Positions 35,526 to 43,622 of a stretch of DNA of 64,000 bases are shown here, in pieces. The number at the start of each line of letters is the position of its first letter. Position 1 is the stretch's first letter. The stretch covers positions 1 through 64,000 of the forward strand of contig SHVU01000010.1 of NCBI GenBank assembly GCA_009691105.1, given 5' to 3'. A program made the translations under genes and the position numbers. This stretch comes from Rhodospirillales bacterium (GTDB lineage: Bacteria; Pseudomonadota; Alphaproteobacteria; Rhodospirillales; SHVU01). The notes below the pieces were generated by a model that was not told the origin of the DNA, did not search any database, and saw only the letters and a program-made list of their open reading frames with translations.

Positions 35526-38141
35526 CTAAAGCTGCGCCGCCCGCCGGCGGAACCGCTGGCGGATGATTTCGGAGCCGGTGTTGATCGCAAACGTCATCAC
35601 GAAGAGGACGAGCGCGGCCAAGAACAGCATCCGGAACAACGTCGAGTCTTTGACGGCTTCGGGCAGTTCGACGGCGATGTTGGCCGAGAGTGCGCGAAGT
35701 CCGTTGAACACGTTCCAGTCAAGAAGCGGTGTATTGCCCGCCGCCATGACGACGATCATGGTCTCGCCGACGGCGCGGCCCATGCCGACCATGATGGCGG
35801 CGAAGACACCGCTCATCGCCGTCGGCAGAATGACCGAGGTCGCCGTCTGCCACGGTGTCGCACCGCAGGCGAGACTGGCGGCGCGCAAATGCGGCGGCAC
35901 CGCGTTCAACGAGTCTTCGGCGATCGTGTAAATGATCGGCACCACCGCAAAGCCCATGGCGAAGCCGACGATCAGAGTGTTGCGTTGGACGTAGGTTCCG
36001 ACCAGGCCGTTTCGCGCGTCCACGCCGATCGCGGTAAGCATCCAGGCGATGACCACGCTCAGCACGACGGACGCGGCGAGAATCGCGAGCCAACGGCCCA
36101 GATCGAGAAGTGCCGCCTGAAACCGCGGCCGAGCTTTGAGCGCAGCGGCGAATCGTTCCGCGGCAACGCGATCGAAGATCGTAAGCGTGATGGCCAAGGC
36201 GACGGGCAATCCCAGCAGCACCAGGAACGGCACCGGAGATCCGACCTTACCGTCGAGCCACGCGCGAAGATCGCCGGCGAAAAACAACGCCTCGAACACC
36301 TGGCCCAACGCGAAGGCGATCCAGAACGCGGCAATGACGACAACGAACATCAAGCTGAATTTGGGAATGTTCTGGAGGCGAAGCGCGTAGTGCTGCGGGA
36401 TGAGCTGCCACGCATAGGCGGCCGCAACCAGCGACACCGGCAAAACGACAAAGACCAAGAGGATTGCGGCAATCCAGTTCTCGACCCAGGGCGCCAGAAC
36501 CAACGCCGCAATAAAGCCGAGAACCACCGACGGCAACGACGCCATCATCTCCATGGTCGGCTTGACCACCGCCCGAACCCGGTGATGCACGAATTCCGAC
36601 GTATAGATCGCGCCGAGCAGCGCGATCGGAACCGCGAACAGCAGCGAATAAAGCGTCGCCTTGAAGGTCCCGAACATGAGCGGGATCAACGAGAATTTCG
36701 GCTCGAAGCTGTCGGTGCCGGACGAGGATTGCCACGTATAGGACGGCTCCGAATAGCCTTCATACCAAACGTGACCGAAGATCGAGGCCCACGTGGTTTC
36801 GGGATGGGGCACGTTCATGTCCCACGCCCGATAGCGCCCGTCGATGGCCAGCGCCACGGCGCCATCATCGCGCGGCGACAAGGCGAGAGCGCTAACGTCG
36901 CGCGGCTCCGGGGCTACCTCGAGCTTGACGAGGACCTGCTGGCTGGTCGAATGCCGGAACCATACGGCGCCGTTCTCGTCGGCCGTCAGAAACGCCTTGC
37001 CGCGATGACTCGGCTGAAGATGACGGACTGCACCGGCATGTGGCTCAAGCCGATGGATCCGGATCATCTGATAACCGTCCACCGTCTTGGCGTCGGCACG
37101 CTGCAGACGGGCGTACACGTCGACAGAGCCCTGCGATCCGCCGGCGACGATCGACTGTTCACCGATCAGAAAGTCTATGACAGTTAGATTTTCGGGGCCG
37201 GGGAAGAGATCGATGCTCTCGGCCAACACAGGCTTGGTGAAATCGCGCGAGTCGAAGCGATGCACGATCCCGGTCGTGTCGGCGACATAGATCTGATCCG
37301 CCGATTCCGTCAGGAGTACGTCGGCCACCGTGAGCGCCGCCGGCAAATCGGGAAACCGCGACGTCTCGACGCGGGTCGTGGTTTGTCCGGTCAGAATGTT
37401 GCGGCGCGATTCGGCGCGGCTGAGACGAACGACGCCGCGACCATCGACGGTAGCCAGCACGCGGGACGGGCGTTCGACGGTTCCGGCGATGCGGTATCCG
37501 AGAGCGACGATGGGGCTGCCGTCCTCGGCGATTGGTTGGGGCGCGTCGAAATCGACATCCACTTCGATCTTGCGCACCTGCGCGGAATCGATTTGCACGT
37601 AGACGGAGCGACCATCGGAGAGGGCCCGCTCGCCGAGATCGCGCAAACCGGCCGGGACCTGGTCGGTAGGCAAGACGACGGTGCCGAACCGCAAGCGACC
37701 CACGGTGACGCTGCCGTCGGCAAATCCGAACGCGATCCCGTCACCCATGGAAGACTGACCGAAACTGGTCAGGCGACGGCCGCCGAAATCGAGCGTTGGC
37801 ACCGCAATCTCGGTCCCGGTCGCAACGTGAAAGGCCCGGAGGCGCCCGCCTTCTTCGAGCACCACGGCGAGAATTTTGTGGTCGTCCATGAACGTGGCGA
37901 CAGCGCGCCCGGGTGGTACAGCGAGTCGCGCATCGCGCCGCAGGCTGGCTTCTCCGCCCGTAAACAGAGGAATGGCAACCGAAATGAGAAACGCCACGAT
38001 CCCGATGACGGCGACGATCACCGACAAGCCACCGATCGTGATGACGCTGTCGGCAATGCGATCGATGATCTTGACCGATTGCCGCGTCTTACGACGAGCG
38101 GCGGCGAGCGCGGTCATGGAAGGTGTGGAGGATTCGCTCAT
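35526..38141 (-). CDS. pstC: Phosphate ABC transporter permease PstC, extended form
   Basis: An 871-residue permease against roughly 320 in E. coli. One helix near residues 30-60 is followed by a soluble region of about 420 residues with repeated beta-rich units (VYVQIDSAQVRKIEV, RVLATVDGRGVVRLS, IYVADTTGIVHRFDS). I read this as a WD40/beta-propeller-like periplasmic domain. The permease part starts near residue 490 (FGTFKATLYSLLFAVPIALL) and has the EAA loop SLACGATPWQTATSVILP. Extended PstC proteins are known in Proteobacteria, but the role of the propeller-like part is not. Confidence 0.92.
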   Translation of the reverse strand: MSESSTPSMTALAAARRKTRQSVKIIDRIADSVITIGGLSVIVAVIGIVAFLISVAIPLFTGGEASLRRDARLAVPPGRAVATFMDDHKILAVVLEEGGRLRAFHVATGTEIAVPTLDFGGRRLTSFGQSSMGDGIAFGFADGSVTVGRLRFGTVVLPTDQVPAGLRDLGERALSDGRSVYVQIDSAQVRKIEVDVDFDAPQPIAEDGSPIVALGYRIAGTVERPSRVLATVDGRGVVRLSRAESRRNILTGQTTTRVETSRFPDLPAALTVADVLLTESADQIYVADTTGIVHRFDSRDFTKPVLAESIDLFPGPENLTVIDFLIGEQSIVAGGSQGSVDVYARLQRADAKTVDGYQMIRIHRLEPHAGAVRHLQPSHRGKAFLTADENGAVWFRHSTSQQVLVKLEVAPEPRDVSALALSPRDDGAVALAIDGRYRAWDMNVPHPETTWASIFGHVWYEGYSEPSYTWQSSSGTDSFEPKFSLIPLMFGTFKATLYSLLFAVPIALLGAIYTSEFVHHRVRAVVKPTMEMMASLPSVVLGFIAALVLAPWVENWIAAILLVFVVLPVSLVAAAYAWQLIPQHYALRLQNIPKFSLMFVVVIAAFWIAFALGQVFEALFFAGDLRAWLDGKVGSPVPFLVLLGLPVALAITLTIFDRVAAERFAAALKARPRFQAALLDLGRWLAILAASVVLSVVIAWMLTAIGVDARNGLVGTYVQRNTLIVGFAMGFAVVPIIYTIAEDSLNAVPPHLRAASLACGATPWQTATSVILPTAMSGVFAAIMVGMGRAVGETMIVVMAAGNTPLLDWNVFNGLRALSANIAVELPEAVKDSTLFRMLFLAALVLFVMTFAINTGSEIIRQRFRRRAAQL

Positions 38142-38175
38142 GGCTCACGCAAGACGAGGAACGCGACGGGATAGG

Positions 38176-38212
38176 AAGAGAAAGAGCGGCCGGCGCAGGG
38201 CACCGGCCGCTC
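38176..38212 (-). terminator. Intercistronic hairpin between pstS and pstC
   Basis: Just after the pstS stop the minus strand has GAGCGGCCGG, a 9-nt loop and CCGGCCGCTC, a perfect 10-bp GC stem followed by TTTCTCTTCC. This position fits a partial terminator or mRNA-stabilising hairpin. Either would leave much more of the binding protein PstS than of the permeases. Confidence 0.65.
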
Positions 38213-38218
38213 CGACGA

Positions 38219-39202
38219 CTAGTTCATCAACTTCTTGGCCTTGAGGTCTTCGCGAGCAATGGCGCCAGTAACGGGGAAGAACCCGTCCTTCAGCACCGCC
38301 TGCTGGCCAGCCTTGGAATAGACGTACTTGATGAACTCGGCGCGCAGCGGATCGAGCGCCTGGTTCGGATTGACGTTCACGTAGATGTAGAGGAAGCGCG
38401 ACAGCACGTAGTCGCCCGAGTAGGCGTTGTCGCTGGTCGCGTCGTAGCAGGTCGCACCCGCCTTGGCGGAGAGCGGAACCGTCTTCACGTCAGCCGTCTT
38501 GTAGCCGACGCCCGAGTAACCCATGGCGAAGCGGTCCGAGGCGATGCCCTGAACCACGGCCGACGAGCCGGGCTGTTCTTTGACCGAGTCCTTGTAGTCG
38601 CCATTGAAGAGAGCAACTTCCTTGAAGTAGCCGTACGTGCCGGACGCCGAGTTGCGGCCGTAGAGCGAAATCGGACGGTCGGCCCATTCGCCGGTCACGC
38701 CGAGCTGGCCCCAAGTCGCCATATCTTTGTCCGAGCCGCCGCGACGGGTCTTCGAGAATACCGCGTCGACTTGCTGCAGCGTCAGGCACTTCACCGGATT
38801 GTCCTTGTGGACGAACACGGCGAGAGCATCGACGGCGCTGCGCACGGCCGACGGCTTGTAGCCATATTTCTTCTCGAACTCGTCGATCTCGGCGGACTTC
38901 ATCGGCCGCGACATCGGACCAAACTGAGCCGTTCCACGGATCAAAGCAGGGGGCGCCGTTCCCGAGCCCTTGCCTTCGATCTCGATGTTGACGTTCGGGT
39001 ACTGGGCTTTGAAGCCCTCGGCCCAGAGCGTCATGAGATTGTTGAGCGTGTCGGAGCCGATCGACTTGAGGCTGCCCGAGACGCCGCTCACCGGCTTGTA
39101 GTCGGCGAGGAGCGGGTCGAGACCCTGCTGCGCATGGGCGGAGAGGCCGAGCATGACGCCGCCGGCCGCCACCAATCCCCGAAGAATGTGTCGTTTCATC
39201 AT
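38219..39202 (-). CDS. pstS: Phosphate ABC transporter substrate-binding protein PstS
   Basis: A 327-residue periplasmic phosphate-binding protein with a signal peptide (MMKRHILRGLVAAGG...LSAHAQQ). Phosphate-site and family blocks include IGSDTLNNLMTLWAEGF, IEGKGSGTAPPALI and GRNSASGTYGYFKE. Three ATG codons cluster at 39208, 39202 and 39199; 39202 has the best spacing (8 nt) from AGGA. A Pho-box array lies about 100-155 nt upstream, and a strong hairpin follows the stop. Confidence 0.94.
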   Translation of the reverse strand: MMKRHILRGLVAAGGVMLGLSAHAQQGLDPLLADYKPVSGVSGSLKSIGSDTLNNLMTLWAEGFKAQYPNVNIEIEGKGSGTAPPALIRGTAQFGPMSRPMKSAEIDEFEKKYGYKPSAVRSAVDALAVFVHKDNPVKCLTLQQVDAVFSKTRRGGSDKDMATWGQLGVTGEWADRPISLYGRNSASGTYGYFKEVALFNGDYKDSVKEQPGSSAVVQGIASDRFAMGYSGVGYKTADVKTVPLSAKAGATCYDATSDNAYSGDYVLSRFLYIYVNVNPNQALDPLRAEFIKYVYSKAGQQAVLKDGFFPVTGAIAREDLKAKKLMN

Positions 39203-39302
39203 ATGCATTGTCCTGTGGTGTCTGTGGCTAGGAGTGGTTTGCGATCAACGGCCGACCTCCGGTCGACCGCTCGATCCGAACCCTAGCTAGCGACTGCTCC
39301 AT

Positions 39303-39357
39303 ACCTATGACTGAACGGTCTCAATGCTATGACCGATCCGTTACAGTTTCGTGACAG
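39303..39357 (-). promoter_or_regulatory. Pho-box array upstream of pstS
   Basis: Five consecutive 11-nt units on the minus strand begin CTGTCAC, CTGTAAC, CGGTCAT, TTGAGAC and CAGTCAT. Four of them match the CTGTCAT half-site, at the 11-bp spacing known for PhoB binding. The first unit lies over the last codons and stop of phoR. The array is 101 nt upstream of the pstS ATG at its near end. Direct evidence is the periodic repeat; PhoB binding is inferred. Confidence 0.8.
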
Positions 39358-40453
39358 GCGTTCCAGGACCAATGATTTCGGCGGAACTCTGGGGTTCCGC
39401 GAGGGGCAATTGCACCGTAAAGGTGCTGCCACGCCCCAGGACACTATCGATCGCGAAGCGTCCACGGTGACGATTGACGATGTGTTTGACGATGGCGAGG
39501 CCAAGACCGGTACCACCCAAAGCCCGCGATCGGCCTTTATCGACGCGATAGAATCGCTCGGTCAGGCGCGGCAGGTCGTCTTCGGGAATGCCTTCGCCCT
39601 GATCGATAATGGCGATGGCAATCCCCGGCTTGTCGCGGCCGACGATCCGTTCGATGACCCGGCCCTCGATCCGAATGGGCGTTCCGGCCCGGCCGTACTT
39701 GATGGCGTTGTCGATCAGGTTCTGAAAGACCTGGACCAGTTCGTCGCGATCGCCAGCCACCGGGGCAAGCCCGGCCGGGATGGCGAGGTCGATCGGCATG
39801 CTGCGCTCGGCGGCTCGTTTGGCGAGCAACTCGGCGACGCCGCCCACGATCTGCTTCACGTCCTGCGGCTCGCGCGGCTGAACGTGCTCGTGAATTTCCA
39901 CCCGCGACAGCGACAACAAGTCATCGACGAGGCGCGCCATCCGGCGGGCTTCTTCATGCATGATGGCGACGAAACGGTCGCGGGCTTCGGTGTCATCGCG
40001 GGCCTGGCCGGTCAGCGTTTCGAGCAGCCCCACCAGTGACGCCAGCGGCGAGCGAAGCTCGTGACTGACGTTGGCGACGAAGTCGGCCCGCATCCGCTCC
40101 CATTTGCGGACTTCGGTCACATCGTGAAACGCCAGCAAGGCGCCAGCCGGATGCGGCAATCCAGCGACCTGCAGAATGAAATCGCGCCGGACGGGCGCGG
40201 CGAGGCTTAGTTCGACCGATCGGCCGGGCCGGCCGGCCAACACGCTGTCGACCGCACCGAGAATGGCCGGATGGCGAATGGCTTGGGCCAGATTGCGGCC
40301 GGTCGCGGCGACCTGGAACGATTCCCGGGCGGAGCGGTTAATGGTCACGATCGTGCGGTTGCGGTCAACGACCACGATCGGATCGGGCAATTCGTCGAGA
40401 ATCCGTATGGCCCCGGTGGGATCAAACCATGGGATGTCGCGTCCTTCGGCCAT
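39341..40453 (-). CDS. phoR: Phosphate regulon sensor histidine kinase PhoR (no membrane segment)
   Basis: A 370-residue kinase. A PAS domain (residues 18-115, IRILDELPDPIVVVDRN) leads to the DHp helix with the phosphoacceptor His in FVANVSHELRSPL. The ATPase domain follows with VFQNLIDNAIKYG (N box), IAIIDQGEGIP (G1) and GGTGLGLAIVKHIV (G2). PhoR of E. coli has N-terminal membrane helices before the PAS domain; none is seen here. An in-frame TAA lies only 15 nt before the ATG, so they are not simply missed. It precedes pstS on the same strand, and its stop overlaps the Pho-box array. Confidence 0.9.
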   Translation of the reverse strand: MAEGRDIPWFDPTGAIRILDELPDPIVVVDRNRTIVTINRSARESFQVAATGRNLAQAIRHPAILGAVDSVLAGRPGRSVELSLAAPVRRDFILQVAGLPHPAGALLAFHDVTEVRKWERMRADFVANVSHELRSPLASLVGLLETLTGQARDDTEARDRFVAIMHEEARRMARLVDDLLSLSRVEIHEHVQPREPQDVKQIVGGVAELLAKRAAERSMPIDLAIPAGLAPVAGDRDELVQVFQNLIDNAIKYGRAGTPIRIEGRVIERIVGRDKPGIAIAIIDQGEGIPEDDLPRLTERFYRVDKGRSRALGGTGLGLAIVKHIVNRHRGRFAIDSVLGRGSTFTVQLPLAEPQSSAEIIGPGTPVTKL

Positions 40454-40583
40454 CAGGAGCGGAGTTTAACAGATTCCCCGGTCTGTCCCGATGCTCCCAG
40501 TCCCGGAGAGCTTCACGAGGCGCCGAACACGTCGGATCACCGCCCTCCGACCCGGATCCACCCTGCGAATCCGGCCTCTTCCC

Positions 40584-40612
40584 TTGACAAGGATGACCCC
40601 CGCCTCTACATG
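40584..40612 (+). promoter_or_regulatory. groESL promoter
   Basis: TTGACA at 40584-40589 is followed 17 bp later by TACATG (or CTACAT one base earlier), immediately upstream of the CIRCE repeat. The CCCTTGAC context would also suit a heat-shock sigma factor -35 element. The exact start site cannot be set from sequence. Confidence 0.55.
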
Positions 40613-40613
40613 C

Positions 40614-40640
40614 TTGGCACTCATCGCACTAGAGTGCTAA
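40614..40640 (+). promoter_or_regulatory. CIRCE operator (HrcA binding site)
   Basis: TTGGCACTC, a 9-nt spacer and GAGTGCTAA match the CIRCE inverted repeat at 8 of 9 positions in the left arm and all 9 in the right. It sits just downstream of the promoter and 16 nt before the groES ATG, the standard place for HrcA repression. No hrcA gene is in this window. Confidence 0.92.
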
Positions 40641-40656
40641 CAGGCGAGGTTAAGCC

Positions 40657-40962
40657 ATGAAATTCAAACCGCTACAGGACCGCGTTGTGGTCCGCCGTCT
40701 CGAAGGCGTCGAAAAGACAACGGGTGGGATCATCATTCCCGATACCGCCAAAGAAAAGCCGATGGAAGGCGAAGTCGTCGCCGTCGGCCCGGGCGCCCGC
40801 GACGTGAGCGGCAAGCTCATCCCGATGGACGTCAAAGTCGGCGACAAAGTGCTGTTCGGCAAATGGACCGGCACCGAAGTCAAAGTCGATGGCGAAGAGC
40901 TTGTCGTTGTAAAGGAATCCGAGCTGTTCGGAGTCATCACCGACTCCGGCAAGAAGAAATAA
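40657..40962 (+). CDS. groES: Co-chaperonin GroES
   Basis: A 101-residue GroES that caps GroEL during protein folding. It starts [14 protein letters not shown], contains the mobile loop around [17 protein letters not shown] and the [16 protein letters not shown] block. The length is normal. An AGGCGAGG ribosome site precedes the ATG, and CIRCE lies 16 nt upstream. groEL follows after 23 nt. Confidence 0.97.
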   Translation: MKFKPLQDRVVVRRLEGVEKTTGGIIIPDTAKEKPMEGEVVAVGPGARDVSGKLIPMDVKVGDKVLFGKWTGTEVKVDGEELVVVKESELFGVITDSGKKK

Positions 40963-40979
40963 CGAACGGAAGGGACTAA

Positions 40980-42617
<1,638 letters not shown>

Positions 42618-42645
42618 GAATACCGACTCACTCGGTCGGTTCTCG

Positions 42646-42675
42646 AAAGGGCCGCGGCATTGCCGCGGCCCTTTT
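42646..42675. terminator. Bidirectional rho-independent terminator after groEL
   Basis: GGGCCGCGGC, loop ATT and GCCGCGGCCC form a perfect 10-bp stem flanked by AAA on the left and TTTT on the right. It can therefore act on both strands. It ends exactly at the stop codon of the converging pseudogene. Confidence 0.9.
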
Positions 42676-43589
42676 CATTTGAGCTTGGCCGGCGGGACGT
42701 CGATAGCTTTGATCAGGGCCGCGTGGTCGAGATCGCCGAACCCGAGCGCAATCAGCTTTTCGTAGAGATCAAGATTGAGCCGCGTTGCCGGCAGATCGAC
42801 ACCGATGTCGCCCGCTAGCGCCAAGGCTTGCGCCATGTCTTTTCGCTGGGTGGTCGCTTTAGCGCCGGGCTTGAGCTCGCCCGAAATCATGCGCTGGCCG
42901 TGAACTTCGAGAATACGGGAATCGGCAAAGCCACCTTTCAAGGCTTCGCGGACTTTCGCCGGATCGGCTCCGGCGCGTCGAGCGAGGGTCAGTGCCTCGG
43001 CAACCGCGCCGATCGACAGTCCTACGATCATTTGATTTGCCGCCTTCGCGATCTGGCCGGTGCCGGTCGGACAGACATGGGTGACGCGACTCCCGAGAAC
43101 GTCGAAGACCGGTCGCGCCCGATCGACCGCCGCCGCCGAACCACCGGCCATGATCGTGAGCTATGCGGCTTCGGCGCCAATGGTGCCGCCCGACACCGGC
43201 GCATCGACATAGTCGCCCCCGGCGTCGATGACTATTTTGGCGAAGCGCCGCGTCGCCGCAACGGCGGTCGTGCCCATGTCGATCACCAGACATTGGCGGC
43301 GCGCAGTGCCGAGGATTCCGACCGCACCGAGCAACACCGCTTCGACGGCCGCGGTATCGGCGACCATGACAATGACGATGGAAGCCTCGGCAGCGACGGC
43401 TCCTGGGCTCGGCATCGGAATCGCTCCGGCGGCCTTGAGATCCTCGACCGGACCCGGCGACCGGTTTCACACCAGAAGCCGCACGCCGCTCTTGAGAAGA
43501 TTCCGGCTCATGGGCCGGCCCATAAGACCAAGCCCGATGAAGCCGACGGTCTGACCTCGCAATGAGACGCGCTGATCGATGTCCGCCAT
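42675..43589 (-). pseudogene. 3-hydroxyisobutyrate/2-hydroxy-3-oxopropionate dehydrogenase family, two in-frame stops
   Basis: One continuous 305-codon frame runs from the ATG at 43589 (GGAAGGAG ribosome site intact) to the TGA at 42675. It encodes a beta-hydroxyacid dehydrogenase: VGFIGLGLMGRPMSRN (dinucleotide site), DAPVSGGTIGAEA (substrate site) and GQIAKAANQMIVG with the catalytic Lys. Codon 41 is TGA (43467-43469) where the family has Trp in a VWNR context. Codon 143 is TAG (43161-43163) inside GAEAA-x-LTIMAGG. Each can arise by a single G-to-A or C-to-T change. There is no indel, and the rest is well preserved, so inactivation looks recent. Without readthrough no functional enzyme is made. 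Confidence 0.85.
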
Positions 43590-43622
43590 TGATCGCTCCT
43601 TCCGGCCGTCGTTGACGGCGCT

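Noticed and set aside
35460-37187. A 575-codon plus-strand frame opposite pstC
   Set aside because: It is Arg/Asp/Gly-rich low-complexity sequence with no family features, and the opposite strand encodes a clear PstC.
42675-43589. Selenocysteine or pyrrolysine insertion at the in-frame TGA and TAG
   Set aside because: The same gene would need both systems, the residues are not at catalytic positions, and no SECIS-like element or pyl gene is seen. Nonsense mutation is simpler.
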